Source of the DNA: Ligilactobacillus ubinensis
Lineage (GTDB): Bacteria > Bacillota > Bacilli > Lactobacillales > Lactobacillaceae
Length of the DNA: 64,000 bases
Assembly (NCBI RefSeq): GCF_024160875.1
Contig: NZ_JAIULA010000004.1
Span: 79,427 to 143,426 of the forward strand
Direction: 5' to 3'
Below, piece by piece: positions 1-11,179 of the stretch. The notes beneath the pieces were generated by a model. It was given only the letters and a program-made list of their open reading frames with translations, searched no databases and was not told the origin of the DNA. The translations under genes and the position numbers were made by a program. Position 1 is the first letter of the stretch, and each line of letters opens with the position of its first letter.

Positions 1-162
1 AGCTATTTGATGAAAGCCCCATTTCGCAACACCCATTAATTTTTCAATTGTGATTCTAAAAAGACTCACTACTAAGCCAACTAAAAGTCCAACTAAAACA
101 CCCTTTATTATAAAATGTAAGCGTGTTTTATCTAAAATTAATCTCTGTTGCTTTTTTCCCAT
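1..162 (-). CDS. ClC-family chloride channel/transporter, N-terminal part (cut by window edge)
   Basis: Only the first 54 codons are inside the window; the gene runs off the left edge. The start is an ATG preceded by GAGGTGTGATA. The peptide opens with a basic stretch (MGKKQQR, then DKTRLHF), followed by a glycine/valine/leucine-rich helix (GVLVGLLVGLVVSLFR) and an amphipathic tail. That pattern, including the SLFR end of the first helix, is what I know from the cytoplasmic entry and first membrane helix of bacterial ClC (EriC) chloride/proton antiporters. The gene follows eno on the same strand but is separated from it by a terminator. The family call rests on a short fragment, so another polytopic membrane protein is possible. 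Confidence 0.55.
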   Translation of the reverse strand, partial: MGKKQQRLILDKTRLHFIIKGVLVGLLVGLVVSLFRITIEKLMGVAKWGFHQIA

Positions 163-205
163 TATCACACCTCATAAAAATATTTTTTCATACCATATTT
201 ATAGC

Positions 206-239
206 TAAAAAAACAAGAAACCATATACTGGTCTCTTGT
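206..239 (-). terminator. Rho-independent terminator after eno
   Basis: On the minus strand ACAAGAGACC and GGTTTCTTGT form a 10-bp stem with a short loop, followed by a run of T (plus-strand A run at 207-212). It closes the glycolytic operon 34 bases after the eno stop and separates it from the ClC gene. Confidence 0.85.
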
Positions 240-272
240 CTTAAAAGATAAGGCTCAACCCTATCAATTTAA

Positions 273-1668
<1,396 letters not shown>

Positions 1669-1699
1669 TTAAAAGTTTCAATTGATTTAATAAAAATAT

Positions 1700-2455
<756 letters not shown>

Positions 2456-2515
2456 TTATAATCATCCTTTCAAGAAAATACTAACTAACAAATACTATTC
2501 AAAATATGTTTCGAA

Positions 2516-3706
2516 TTATTTGTCAGAAACAGCAGCTATTCCTGGTAATGTCTTACCTTCAAGATATTCAAGAGATGCGCCACCACCTGTAGAAATATGT
2601 GTTAACTTATCAGCAACACCTAATTGTTGTACAGCAGCTGTAGAATCACCGCCACCAACAATAGTTGTAGCATCCTTTAAATCGCCTAAGAATTTGCCGA
2701 CTTCCAAAGTTCCGTTTGCATAATTACTTAATTCAAAGACACCCATTGGGCCGTTCCATACAACTGTCTTAGCATCTTTTAAAACATCTTTGAACAATGC
2801 TACAGACTTAGGGCCAACATCTAAAGCCATATAGCCGTCTGGAATGTCACCTTCAACAACTTTATTTGGTACATCGTTATCAAATTTTTCAGCAACAACA
2901 TTATCGATAGGCAATACTAACTTGTCGCCAGCTTTTTCTAATAATTCTTTAGCTAATTCAATCTTATCTTTTTCAACTAATGAATTACCAATCTTAATCC
3001 CTTTAGCAGCGTAGAATGTATATGTCATCCCACCACCAACAATAACCTTGTCAGCTTTACCTAATAAGTGATTGATAACACCAATTTTATCTGAAACCTT
3101 TGCTCCACCTAAAATAGCTACAAATGGATGCTTAGGATCATCAACAGCTTCACCTAAAAACTTAATTTCCTTTTCTAACAAGAAACCAGCAGCTGCTTTT
3201 TCCATATTACTTGCAATACCAACATTTGAAGCATGTGAACGGTGAGCTGTACCAAAAGCGTCATTTACAAATAAATCGCCAAGAGAAGCCCAATACTTAC
3301 CTAATTCAGGGTCATTGCCTGATTCTTTTTTGCCGTCTAAATCTTCAAAACGAGTGTTTTCAACTAATAAAACATCACCGTCTTTTAATTCACTAATAGC
3401 ATCTTCTAATTGAGCACCACGAGTTGCAGGAACAAAAGTTACAGGTTTCCCTAATAAGTCTGCTAAACGTTCTGCCACAGGACGTAATGACAATTTTTTC
3501 TTGTCATCTTCTGATTTGATACGACCTAGGTGAGAGAATAAAATTGCTTTCCCACCATTTTCAGTTACATATTTAATCGTTGGTAATGCAGCCACAATAC
3601 GGTTATCATTACCAATTACACCGTCTTTAATAGGAACATTAAAATCTACGCGAATAAGTACTTTTTTGCTCTTAACATCTAAATCTGAAACAATTAGTTT
3701 AGCCAT
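2516..3706 (-). CDS. pgk: Phosphoglycerate kinase
   Basis: Transfers phosphate from 1,3-bisphosphoglycerate to ADP, the first ATP-forming step of lower glycolysis. I placed the start at the ATG at 3706 (MAKLIV), giving 396 residues, because GGAGG sits 10 bases in front of it. An in-frame TTG three codons upstream is only one base from GGAGG. Landmarks are RVDFNVP near residue 20, [11 protein letters not shown] in the hinge region, WNGPMGVFE, and the C-terminal nucleotide-binding VGGGDS and [10 protein letters not shown] strong GC-rich hairpin separates it from gapA upstream, which could set a lower pgk dose relative to gapA. Confidence 0.98.
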   Translation of the reverse strand: MAKLIVSDLDVKSKKVLIRVDFNVPIKDGVIGNDNRIVAALPTIKYVTENGGKAILFSHLGRIKSEDDKKKLSLRPVAERLADLLGKPVTFVPATRGAQLEDAISELKDGDVLLVENTRFEDLDGKKESGNDPELGKYWASLGDLFVNDAFGTAHRSHASNVGIASNMEKAAAGFLLEKEIKFLGEAVDDPKHPFVAILGGAKVSDKIGVINHLLGKADKVIVGGGMTYTFYAAKGIKIGNSLVEKDKIELAKELLEKAGDKLVLPIDNVVAEKFDNDVPNKVVEGDIPDGYMALDVGPKSVALFKDVLKDAKTVVWNGPMGVFELSNYANGTLEVGKFLGDLKDATTIVGGGDSTAAVQQLGVADKLTHISTGGGASLEYLEGKTLPGIAAVSDK

Positions 3707-3741
3707 TGATAGCAAACCTCCAATATTTATAATTGAAAAAC

Positions 3742-3772
3742 AAAAAGCGGAAGGAGTTTCGCCTCCCCCCGC
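3742..3772 (-). terminator. GC-rich hairpin between gapA and pgk (attenuator or mRNA-end element)
   Basis: On the minus strand GCGGGGGGAG and CTCCTTCCGC form a very GC-rich stem around the loop GCGAAA, followed immediately by TTTTTG. In an otherwise AT-rich region this has the shape of an intrinsic terminator. It lies inside the operon, so it probably terminates only part of the transcripts or protects the 3' end of gapA mRNA. Confidence 0.7.
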
Positions 3773-3816
3773 CTTGAAAATGCAATTTAACCTAATATTC
3801 AGCTATAAGCTAAATA

Positions 3817-4830
3817 TTAAAGCATGCTTGCAAATTTTTCTAATGTACGGATCATTTGTGCAGTAAAACCTGATTCGTTATCGTACCAAGCAACTGTCTT
3901 AACAACTTGGCCTTCACCTTTACCAACAATTTGTGTTTGTGTAGGATCGAAAACTGAACCAAATGTTGTACCGATAACATCTGAAGATACAATACCATCA
4001 TCATTGAAACCAAATGATGCATTGTTTTCTGTAACTTTCTTAACAGCAGCATTAACTTCGTCAGCTGTAACTACTTTGTCAAGAGTTGTTACTAATTCTG
4101 TTAATGAACCTGTGATAACAGGAACACGTTGTGCATGGCCATCTAATTTACCATTCAATTCAGGAACAACTAAGCCAAGAGCTTTAGCAGCACCTGTTGA
4201 ATGAGGAATTGTGTTTTGTGCAGCAGCACGTGCGTTACGTACGTTACCACCACGATCAGGACCATCTTGTAATTTTTGAGTAGCTGTGTAAGCATGGATT
4301 GTTGTCATTGTACCAGCTTTAATGCCAAATGCATCGTTAACAGCTTTAGCTAAAGGTGCCAAGCAGTTTGTTGTACATGAAGCAGCAGAAACAATCTTAT
4401 CATCTTCTGTCAAAGTGTCATCATTAACACCGAATACGATTGTCTTAACTTTACCTGCAGGAGCAGAGATTAAAACTTTCTTTGCACCGGCTTCCAAGTG
4501 TGCTGATGCTTTTTCTTCTGATGTATAAAAACCTGTTGATTCAAGAACTAAATCAACACCATTGTTCTTAACCCAAGGAATATTACGTGCATCTGCTTCA
4601 GCATATACAGGAATTTCTTTACCGTCAACAACCAATGCGTTTTCTGTTGCAGAAACTTCTGCATCAAATTGACCATGAGCTGTATCATATTTCAATAAGT
4701 GTGCCAACATTGATGGAGATGTTAAATCATTGATAGCAACAACTTCCAAATCACTTGATACTTCAGCAATACGACGGAAAGCTAAACGACCGATACGGCC
4801 AAAACCATTAATACCTACTTTAGTAGTCAT
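3817..4830 (-). CDS. gapA: Glyceraldehyde-3-phosphate dehydrogenase, phosphorylating, NAD-type
   Basis: Oxidises glyceraldehyde 3-phosphate to 1,3-bisphosphoglycerate in the cytoplasm. The product has 337 residues, the normal length. The Rossmann motif [10 protein letters not shown] is at 6-15, the catalytic cysteine C152 lies in SCTTNC, and the paired histidine is H179 in TIHAYT. The C-terminal WYDNE is present. It is the first enzyme gene after cggR (60-base spacer) with an AGGAGG ribosome site, and a GC-rich hairpin follows. By analogy with other Firmicutes it should be the most strongly expressed gene of the operon and repressed by CggR when fructose-1,6-bisphosphate is low. Confidence 0.98.
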   Translation of the reverse strand: MTTKVGINGFGRIGRLAFRRIAEVSSDLEVVAINDLTSPSMLAHLLKYDTAHGQFDAEVSATENALVVDGKEIPVYAEADARNIPWVKNNGVDLVLESTGFYTSEEKASAHLEAGAKKVLISAPAGKVKTIVFGVNDDTLTEDDKIVSAASCTTNCLAPLAKAVNDAFGIKAGTMTTIHAYTATQKLQDGPDRGGNVRNARAAAQNTIPHSTGAAKALGLVVPELNGKLDGHAQRVPVITGSLTELVTTLDKVVTADEVNAAVKKVTENNASFGFNDDGIVSSDVIGTTFGSVFDPTQTQIVGKGEGQVVKTVAWYDNESGFTAQMIRTLEKFASML

Positions 4831-4890
4831 ACTAAAATTTCCTCCTTTAGGAAATAAAAATTTATTTTAAAAAGCAATGCAACTACAACA

Positions 4891-5919
4891 TTACTCCTTT
4901 AAAATCACCTTTGCAGCCCCTTCGTCTGTAATCAGACAAGTATTTTTAGGGGCGTGTTGCATATACGCACGAATCGCTTTGGCTTTAGATGAGCCACCCG
5001 CAACCGCTAATATACAGTCCATTGAAGCGAGATCTTCAAGCTGTAATCCAATTCTTGGTATCCGATAAACAACATGTCCATATTCATCGAAAAAATAACC
5101 AAAAGCTTCGCCAACAGCGTGCTTTTCAATTAACATCTTCACAATACTTTCAGGCATCGCACGTCTTTTCGCCATATGCATTGCTTCACCAATACTATGA
5201 ATTACAGCATTGCTATCCTTTATCAACGAAACAACTTCTTGAATTGCTGGTTCTGTTAATAAAGGACGATATACCTTCTCACTTACATGCTCTGGCACAT
5301 ACAACGCACGGTGTTTACCACCAGTTTTAAGCGCCATCTGAGCACAAACATTGTTTGCTTGGATATCAGCTCTTTCACCAATTCCGCCACGGGCTGGTAC
5401 AAAGAGCACCTCACGTTTCTCCATAATTTCAGGAGTTAAACACTTAGCTACCCGAGCCATTGTTGTACCGCCCATTACTGCGACGATATTCTTTCCCTTT
5501 GGTAATAACATCTGTAAAGAGTCATTAACCAATTTACCCATAGCATCAATAAATTGAGGTTGGTTATCACTATCACCGGATACAATCAAACACCGCTTAA
5601 TTCCAAGGAAACCACATAATTTTTTCTCTAATTGCTGTAATCCCAACAATTGATCAATCATGTTAGTCAAGCCATGAATAGTTTCATAGCCTTGAGCAGT
5701 CAAAATCATTCCAGACTTAGTTACAGAAATCAACTCTTGTTTTTTTAAAAAGTCAGTATCTGTCCTTAAAACCCGTTCACTCATTCCTAACATTTGCGCT
5801 AAAGAACGACGTCCAACAGGCTCCGTCCAACTAATGTTTTGCAATATTTTAAAACGTTGGCTTATAACATCAACCATGTCTGGTGCGATTAACTCTATCC
5901 ATTCTAGTTCTTGGTGCAT
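4891..5919 (-). CDS. cggR: Central glycolytic genes regulator CggR (SorC/DeoR-like repressor)
   Basis: Transcription repressor of the gap operon. In the characterised Bacillus protein, fructose-1,6-bisphosphate lowers DNA binding. I chose the ATG at 5919 (MHQELEWIEL, 342 residues) because GAAAGAGG lies just upstream; the open frame extends further but has no ribosome site. Residues about 37-66 form the winged helix (SLAQMLGMSERVLRTD). The rest is the sugar-phosphate-binding domain, with the nucleotide-like VMGGTTMA loop, the PARGGIG segment and the C-terminal VAGGSSKA. The gene directly precedes gapA and carries a matching two-half operator upstream, so autoregulation is expected. Confidence 0.95.
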   Translation of the reverse strand: MHQELEWIELIAPDMVDVISQRFKILQNISWTEPVGRRSLAQMLGMSERVLRTDTDFLKKQELISVTKSGMILTAQGYETIHGLTNMIDQLLGLQQLEKKLCGFLGIKRCLIVSGDSDNQPQFIDAMGKLVNDSLQMLLPKGKNIVAVMGGTTMARVAKCLTPEIMEKREVLFVPARGGIGERADIQANNVCAQMALKTGGKHRALYVPEHVSEKVYRPLLTEPAIQEVVSLIKDSNAVIHSIGEAMHMAKRRAMPESIVKMLIEKHAVGEAFGYFFDEYGHVVYRIPRIGLQLEDLASMDCILAVAGGSSKAKAIRAYMQHAPKNTCLITDEGAAKVILKE

Positions 5920-5940
5920 CCTAATGCCTCTTTCTTGTGG

Positions 5941-5976
5941 GACATCTGACGTCCGACTGTGCCATCTAATGACCCA
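5941..5976 (-). promoter_or_regulatory. CggR operator upstream of cggR
   Basis: The minus strand reads TGGGTC-N6-TGGC-N4-TCGGAC-N6-TGTC. This is the spacing of the known Bacillus subtilis operator (CGGGAC-N6-TGTC-N4-CGGGAC-N6-TGTC), with only a few base changes. It sits between the candidate -10 box and the cggR ribosome site, which fits a roadblock-type repressor site downstream of the transcription start. Confidence 0.85.
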
Positions 5977-5994
5977 GTAAGCTAAAAAAAACAA

Positions 5995-6000
5995 AGTATA
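5995..6000 (-). promoter_or_regulatory. Candidate -10 box of the cggR-gapA operon
   Basis: TATACT on the minus strand lies 19 bases upstream of the CggR operator. No good -35 hexamer is visible at 17 bases, so the promoter assignment is tentative. Confidence 0.45.
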
Positions 6001-6273
6001 ACAACAATCATTACGCTCTCGTTAAATTGTTCCCACACCTCAATTACAAGAAAATTATAGCAATAAAAAATAAAATTTGCAACTATTAAACCCTTTAATT
6101 TAAATAAAAATATCGATAAATAATAGTTATTTTTTTGATAATATAACCTTATTCCGAATTTTAAAAGTTCCAATTTCAATTCATTTGATTGATTTGCGAA
6201 TAATAAACTGAATTTTAAGAATTATCCCAATAAAAGTCTAACTATATATCGGTAAAATCAAATTTTATAAAAA

Positions 6274-7584
6274 TTATTCAAAGCGCTTCCTTTTACTTGA
6301 TCCCAAAATATCAAGTTGTTCACGATACTTAGCCACTGTTCTTCGGGACAATTTAAGTCCCACATTTGAGAGCTCAATTGCTATCTTTTGATCCGATAGC
6401 GGCTTTCTCTTATCTTCTTCATTAATTAGTGCTTTAATCTTTTGCTTAACTGTACTGGCACTTACTTGTTTCCCATCACTTCTTTGATAGTTACCAGCTT
6501 GCGAAAAGAAATGTTTTAATTCAAAAATTCCAAAACTTGTTTGAATATATTTTCCATTTACAGCTCGGCTAATTGTTGATTCATGTAATTGTAATTTATG
6601 TGCAACATCTCTCAATAATAATCTTTTTAAAGGATGACTATCGTTTACGAAAAAATCATGTTGGAACTTTAATATCTCTTTTCCAACTAATAACACCGTA
6701 TTTTCTCTTTGTTGTACATCTTGCTGAAGTTGTTCATACTCTTTTTTCTTCAAATTCATGTACTGTAACACATCATTATCCTTTGTATTAACTAAGCTGT
6801 TATAGTAGCGTTGTCGAAAAACAATATGTGATTTTGCTTGTTTCGTCGCTTTAATAGAGAGAATATCATTTTCATCAATTACAATTAAATCTGGTATTAT
6901 ATAGCCTATCTCGTCTTGTGAATATGCTGCACCTGGCGCTGGAGAAAGAGTTCGCACATAATCTAGTATTTGCTGAATATCTTTTTTTTCAATTTCATAC
7001 TTTTTGGCAATTAATTCCCATTTTTTATCTGTAAAATTTACAAAATCATTTTTTAAAATAGTATCTGCTAGTTTGGGTGCATAATCATCCTCTTCAATTT
7101 GCAAAAGTAAACATTCTTGTAAATTACGTGCCCCCACTCCAGGAGGATCTAATCTTTGTAAAAGCGTCAGAGCATCATATAAAACGATTTGGCTAACCGA
7201 ATATTGAGCTTGAATATTTTCTAGATTGATTTTTAAATAACCATTTGAATCCAAGTGTTCAATCAAATAAATTACCCAATAGCGCAACTCAGTTTTTCGC
7301 ATCGTTAAATGAACTTGATCCAATAAATATTCAAATAATGACTGTTTCTTATGAATTGCTGTGTAATTTTGCCAATCTTCTTTGTTTTGTTTAAAACCGT
7401 TAGTACTATTATATATTTGTGTACTAACTGAAATAAAGGGATTCTCTAATTCTTTTTGTTTTAAAAAATTCTGCAATTCATCAATATTATATTTCAATAT
7501 TTGGATAGACTGCTGCATTTTTTGGGTCATTGCCAACTTTTGAATTTGTTTTTGTTGTTGACTAAAACCTTGTTCTAAAGACAT
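6274..7584 (-). CDS. rpoN: RNA polymerase sigma-54 factor
   Basis: Alternative sigma factor that recognises -24/-12 promoters and needs an AAA+ activator. In lactobacilli it typically serves mannose-class PTS operons. The 436-residue protein has the glutamine-rich region I at the N terminus (QGFSQQQKQIQKLAMTQKMQQS), the central core-binding domain (LDPPGVGARNLQECL near 150), a helix-turn-helix (HESTISRAVNGKYI near 315) and the C-terminal RpoN box SRRTVAKYRE, followed by a basic tail. The start has an AAGGAGGG site. It lies upstream of cggR on the same strand with a 350-base gap, so it is probably a separate transcript. No matching activator or sigma-54 promoter is visible in this window. Confidence 0.96.
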   Translation of the reverse strand: MSLEQGFSQQQKQIQKLAMTQKMQQSIQILKYNIDELQNFLKQKELENPFISVSTQIYNSTNGFKQNKEDWQNYTAIHKKQSLFEYLLDQVHLTMRKTELRYWVIYLIEHLDSNGYLKINLENIQAQYSVSQIVLYDALTLLQRLDPPGVGARNLQECLLLQIEEDDYAPKLADTILKNDFVNFTDKKWELIAKKYEIEKKDIQQILDYVRTLSPAPGAAYSQDEIGYIIPDLIVIDENDILSIKATKQAKSHIVFRQRYYNSLVNTKDNDVLQYMNLKKKEYEQLQQDVQQRENTVLLVGKEILKFQHDFFVNDSHPLKRLLLRDVAHKLQLHESTISRAVNGKYIQTSFGIFELKHFFSQAGNYQRSDGKQVSASTVKQKIKALINEEDKRKPLSDQKIAIELSNVGLKLSRRTVAKYREQLDILGSSKRKRFE

Positions 7585-7638
7585 TTATTTCCCTCCTTAT
7601 TCTAACTTGTTCTTGTATTTATACCTAAATTACGTTAA

Positions 7639-7644
7639 TATAAT
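7639..7644 (+). promoter_or_regulatory. -10 box of tRNA-Arg
   Basis: A perfect TATAAT lies 8 bases before the mature tRNA 5' end. A TTGTAT hexamer lies 20 bases further upstream, which is too far for an ideal -35, so only the -10 is called. Confidence 0.6.
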
Positions 7645-7652
7645 AAAGGTAC

Positions 7653-7724
7653 GCGCCGTTAGTGTAATGGATAGCACGCAAGATTCCGGTTCTTGAAATG
7701 GGGGTTCGACTCCCCCATGGCGCA
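7653..7724 (+). tRNA. tRNA-Arg (anticodon CCG)
   Basis: A complete cloverleaf of 72 bases can be folded. The acceptor stem pairs 7653-7659 with 7717-7723 (one G-U), and the D stem is GTGT/AGCAC type. The anticodon stem CAAGA/TCTTG carries the loop TTCCGGT, so the anticodon CCG is at 7686-7688 and reads CGG. The T stem is five G-C pairs with loop TTCGACT. The discriminator is A and the CCA end is not encoded. It is transcribed alone, divergently from rpoN, and followed by its own terminator. Confidence 0.97.
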
Positions 7725-7755
7725 TACTGCTACTTTATTAGCTATTATATTAGTT

Positions 7756-7786
7756 AAAAAGGCCTTGTAATAAGGCTTTTTTATTT
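7756..7786 (+). terminator. Terminator after tRNA-Arg
   Basis: AAAAAGGCCTT and AAGGCTTTTTT flank a short loop and run into a T-rich stretch, about 32 bases after the tRNA 3' end. Confidence 0.85.
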
Positions 7787-8400
7787 TGCATAATCTACTA
7801 AATTTACACTCATTTTTAAAGACACGTATCCCAAATATATTAACAATAATCATTTTCTTTTTCTTAATTTATTTTAACATTTTACATATTAAATAACCAG
7901 AAATCGTATATTGCTTTTAGAATGTTTCGCTTTAGTACCCAAAAAATAATCATTTCATAAGCAATCTGCTTATATATCTTGTTTCTTAATTTCTTGTTTT
8001 TTCAAATTAATTAGGCAAATACTTTTTCATCCACAAACAAATAAAAATCACTAAAATATTATGATTGCTTGGCTCATGTTTTTGATATTTTCTGAGTAAC
8101 TACTTTACCCTTATCAAAATATTACAAATAAACCCTTTTTTACTTGCAATTTTTGTAGTTAATCAACTTTTAAATGGTAAATTATCTAATTTAAAATTTA
8201 CTATCTTAAATTTCTAATTCAATAGCACAAATATGAATTTATTATTATCTCATCAAATATGATATATCATTTTTTAATCCTAACCTCAAGAATTCTCACT
8301 CTGAAATTATATTTGTACGTTAAAAGTGGCAAAAGCTATTTTAGGTTACGGCATTGAGGTCCTAGCAGTACGCTTAGCTTTAATCTTACTTTCAATGTAA
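7787..8400. other. Gene-free AT-rich region behind tRNA-Arg, with a possible ORF relic at its right end
   Basis: About 600 bases with no convincing gene on either strand: short frames, no ribosome sites, very high A+T. At 8326-8400 the composition changes and a 24-codon frame (GTG to TAA, containing GYGIEVLAVR) runs in the plus direction, without a ribosome site. It looks more like the remnant of the 3' end of a lost gene than a functional peptide, and I do not recognise its family. I looked for and did not find a second copy of the tRNA 3' end marking an integrated element. Confidence 0.5.
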
Positions 8401-8401
8401 A

Positions 8402-8449
8402 CAAAAAAGTTCTGATATGAAGTTGTTTTTAACGTTTCATATCAGAACT
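8402..8449 (-). terminator. Terminator after clpP
   Basis: A perfect 14-bp stem (AGTTCTGATATGAA at 8408-8421 with its complement at 8436-8449) with a 14-base loop. On the minus strand it is followed by TTTTTTG. Confidence 0.9.
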
Positions 8450-8508
8450 AATCTTAAATTTTTTAATTCGATTACACTATAAAAGTTAAATATCCTACTT
8501 AATTACAA

Positions 8509-9102
8509 TTACTTAACTTTCTTTTTGTTTTTCATAATGCCATCAATCAAACCATAATCTACTGCTTGCTGTGCTGTCATGAAATTATCACGTTCTGTAT
8601 CTTTATTAATCACCTCAAGATCTTGTCCTGAACCATCCGCTAAGATTTGATTAATCAACTTCCGTGTTTTCAATATATGTTCAGCGGCAATTTGGATTTC
8701 CGTTGATTGACCTTGTGCACCACCAAGTGGTTGATGAATCATAATTTCAGAATTAGGTAATGCAAAACGCTTTCCTTTGGCACCAGCCGTTGATAATACA
8801 GAAGCCATTGAAGCAGCCATCCCCATTACAATAGTTTGCACATCAGCATTAACAAAATTCATTGTATCAAAAATCGCCAATCCAGCTGAAACTGAACCAC
8901 CTGGAGAATTAATATACATATAGATATCCTTTTCTGGATCTTGTGCATCTAAGAAAAGAAGCTGTGCTATAATCGCATTAGCCATATCATCATTAACTTC
9001 ACCAGATACCATAATAATTCTGTCTTTTAATAAACGTGAATAAATATCATATGCACGTTCTCCTTGTGAGGATTGTTCAATAACTGTAGGAACTAAATTC
9101 AT
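8509..9102 (-). CDS. clpP: ATP-dependent Clp protease proteolytic subunit
   Basis: Serine peptidase that forms the tetradecameric chamber used by ClpX/ClpC/ClpE for protein turnover in the cytoplasm. The product has 197 residues. The nucleophile serine lies in [10 protein letters not shown] (near 97), the histidine in MIHQPLGG (near 122) and the aspartate near 171 (NKDTERDN). The ATG follows GGGAGG. The gene is monocistronic, with its own terminator and a CtsR-type operator over the promoter, so heat-shock induction through CtsR is expected. It follows whiA closely. Confidence 0.98.
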   Translation of the reverse strand: MNLVPTVIEQSSQGERAYDIYSRLLKDRIIMVSGEVNDDMANAIIAQLLFLDAQDPEKDIYMYINSPGGSVSAGLAIFDTMNFVNADVQTIVMGMAASMASVLSTAGAKGKRFALPNSEIMIHQPLGGAQGQSTEIQIAAEHILKTRKLINQILADGSGQDLEVINKDTERDNFMTAQQAVDYGLIDGIMKNKKKVK

Positions 9103-9169
9103 AGCGAGAAACCTCCCAATAAAAATATTATTACGTCATTGAGTTTAGCACTCCTATGACTGTATTGCT

Positions 9170-9199
9170 AGTTTAACGCATTGGTCAAAGAACGTCAAA
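9170..9199 (-). promoter_or_regulatory. clpP promoter with overlapping CtsR operator
   Basis: On the minus strand TTGACG (9193-9198) and TAAACT (9170-9175) are separated by 17 bases. The plus strand 9183-9199 reads GGTCAAA-GAA-CGTCAAA, one mismatch from the CtsR direct-repeat consensus. The repeat covers the -35 box and the start of the spacer, a position suited to repression. Confidence 0.88.
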
Positions 9200-9209
9200 C
9201 TTTTTGCAT

Positions 9210-10151
9210 TTAAGCTATTTCATTATTTTCTCGTAGCTTTTGTGCAAATTCACCTATTTTACGCAAACGATGATTCACACCTGATTTCGAAATTGGTCCA
9301 CCTTCAACTAACTCACCCAATTCCTTTAAACTAACTTCTGGATGTAAAATGCGTGCACTTGCTACTACTTGTAACTTTAATGGCAAATTTTTTAATCCAA
9401 CCGTACTTTCGATAAAACGAATATTCTCAATTTGTCTATTAGCTGCATCCGCCACTTTATTCATATTTGCAGTTTCACAATTAACAATCCTATTTACGGA
9501 ATTTCGCATATCTCGTACAATACGGATATCCTCAAATTTTAACATTGAACTTGTTGCCCCAATTAGAGACAAAAAATCCGCAATTTTTTCAGCTTCCTTC
9601 AAATACGTTATATATCCACTGCGACGATCAGTTATCCTAGCATTTAATCCATAGCGATTCATCATCTCACAAATGGTATTATTATGGTCTTCGTATAATG
9701 AATATATTTCAAGATGATATCGACTTGTCTCGGGACTGTTAACTGAACCTGCTGCTAAAAAAGCTCCTCGTAAATACGACCTTACTTTAGCATCATCATC
9801 TAAAAAAGAAAGTGGGACTGTTTCCTTAATTTGAAATTCATCCAAAATATCCAAATCTTTCAATATATAATCCGAACCAGTTTTTAAGCGCACAATATAC
9901 AAGTTATTCTTCTTAAGTTTCATTTTACGACGTACAAGCAATTCACTTTCAATATCATAAAATTGCTTTAATAATTTATAGATACGCCTCGCAATTGCCG
10001 GATTTTCTGTTTGAACATTTAATACAAATTGGTGATGAACAATACTTAATGTACCGTTCATCCTAATAAGTGCCATTAGTTCTGCTTTAGCGTTACCAAA
10101 ATGAACTTCTAGCATCGTCAGTTCTTTTTTTACTTCACTAGCATACGACAT
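9210..10151 (-). CDS. whiA: WhiA family DNA-binding protein (sporulation-regulator homologue)
   Basis: Conserved Gram-positive protein with a LAGLIDADG-like N-terminal domain and a C-terminal helix-turn-helix. In actinomycetes it regulates development; in Bacillus it influences division and growth. The 313-residue product starts [12 protein letters not shown] like other members. [11 protein letters not shown] (near 130) belongs to the homing-endonuclease-like fold, here without the nuclease residues. [27 protein letters not shown] (near 270-297) is the helix-turn-helix. The GGAGG site is unusually far (15 bases) from the ATG. It sits in the conserved rapZ-yvcK-whiA operon, 29 bases behind yvcK. 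Confidence 0.95.
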   Translation of the reverse strand: MSYASEVKKELTMLEVHFGNAKAELMALIRMNGTLSIVHHQFVLNVQTENPAIARRIYKLLKQFYDIESELLVRRKMKLKKNNLYIVRLKTGSDYILKDLDILDEFQIKETVPLSFLDDDAKVRSYLRGAFLAAGSVNSPETSRYHLEIYSLYEDHNNTICEMMNRYGLNARITDRRSGYITYLKEAEKIADFLSLIGATSSMLKFEDIRIVRDMRNSVNRIVNCETANMNKVADAANRQIENIRFIESTVGLKNLPLKLQVVASARILHPEVSLKELGELVEGGPISKSGVNHRLRKIGEFAQKLRENNEIA

Positions 10152-10180
10152 TGCTTATTATTTCAGCCTCCTTTCTTTGT

Positions 10181-11179
10181 TTACAAGTGCATTTGTCCTG
10201 TCAAACGCATCAACTCATCCACAACTCTATCACCATCATGAAAAACACCATGATTACGTAACAACAAAAAATTATCCGAAATAACCCGACATCCTTGTTC
10301 ACGTAAGCCTTTAAAATCGTATCGAACTTGATACAAATATTCATCATATTTTTGCCTATCCATATAATTACTTGGTATTGGCTCTGTATTAACTAAAACT
10401 GTATTAATCGCATTTTGTCCTAAATGTGTATTTAAAACACGGACATGATCTGCATCACTAAAAAGTTCTGTCTCACCTTTTTGTGTCATAATATTACAAA
10501 TATAAACTACTTCTGCATTAGTATTACATAAAGCTTGACCAACGTTTTTTATCATCAAATTAGGTAAGATACTAGTAAACAAACTTCCTGGTCCTAAAAC
10601 GATTTGATCTGCCTGCATAATCGCATCTATCACTTCTTGACGGGCTTCAGGCTCTGTACCATCAGTTGTCGTTACCCAAACCTGTTTGATTGTTTTTTTA
10701 GCTGCTGTAATTTCAGCTTCACCAGCTAAGGTTGACCCATCACTAAATTCCGCATTCAACACAAGTGATGTATTTGAAGCTGGATATACATTACCTTGTG
10801 TTTTCATCATTTTTGAAAGTTTTTGAACTGCATCAAAAATACCACCCTCATCCATCTCTGATAAAGCGGCGATAATTAAATTACCAATAGCATGTCCAGA
10901 AAAAAATTGATCTTTTGAATCAAAGCGATATTGAAATATTTTCTTATAAACGTCAGGCAAATCAGACAAAGAAACTAATACATTTCGAATATCTCCTGGC
11001 GGAACCACATTGATATAATCTCTAATAATTCCAGAAGAACCGCCGTCATCTGCAACTGTTACCACTGCTGTAATATCTGTATTCTTTTTACGTAAGCTGT
11101 TTAAAATAACTGGTAGTCCTGTACCTCCACCAATAACAACAATTCGGGGATTTTTTCTTTTATTACCAATCTTCATCAT
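10181..11179 (-). CDS. yvcK: YvcK/GlmR family gluconeogenesis factor (CofD-like UDP-sugar-binding protein)
   Basis: Binds UDP-GlcNAc in Bacillus and adjusts carbon flow into cell-wall precursors; needed for growth on gluconeogenic carbon. The 332-residue protein carries [13 protein letters not shown] near 14-26, DDGGSSG near 44-50, PPGDIRN and the conserved GHAIGNL and [10 protein letters not shown] segments. Its ATG overlaps the rapZ stop (ATGA), so translation is coupled. A second ATG follows at once, so the start may be one codon later. It is in the middle of the rapZ-yvcK-whiA transcript. Confidence 0.95.
   Translation of the reverse strand: MMKIGNKRKNPRIVVIGGGTGLPVILNSLRKKNTDITAVVTVADDGGSSGIIRDYINVVPPGDIRNVLVSLSDLPDVYKKIFQYRFDSKDQFFSGHAIGNLIIAALSEMDEGGIFDAVQKLSKMMKTQGNVYPASNTSLVLNAEFSDGSTLAGEAEITAAKKTIKQVWVTTTDGTEPEARQEVIDAIMQADQIVLGPGSLFTSILPNLMIKNVGQALCNTNAEVVYICNIMTQKGETELFSDADHVRVLNTHLGQNAINTVLVNTEPIPSNYMDRQKYDEYLYQVRYDFKGLREQGCRVISDNFLLLRNHGVFHDGDRVVDELMRLTGQMHL

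Noticed and set aside
3824..4204. Long open frame on the plus strand opposite gapA (126 codons)
   Set aside because: It is a mirror of the coding sequence of a highly expressed gene with biased codons; no ribosome site, no family features.
7653..7724. tRNA-Arg as an occupied phage or island attachment site
   Set aside because: No repeat of the tRNA 3' end, integrase gene or island content was found in the window; only decayed spacer follows.
8775..8792. Sigma-54 promoter-like TGGCAC sequence
   Set aside because: It lies inside clpP, and the -12 part does not fit at the required distance.
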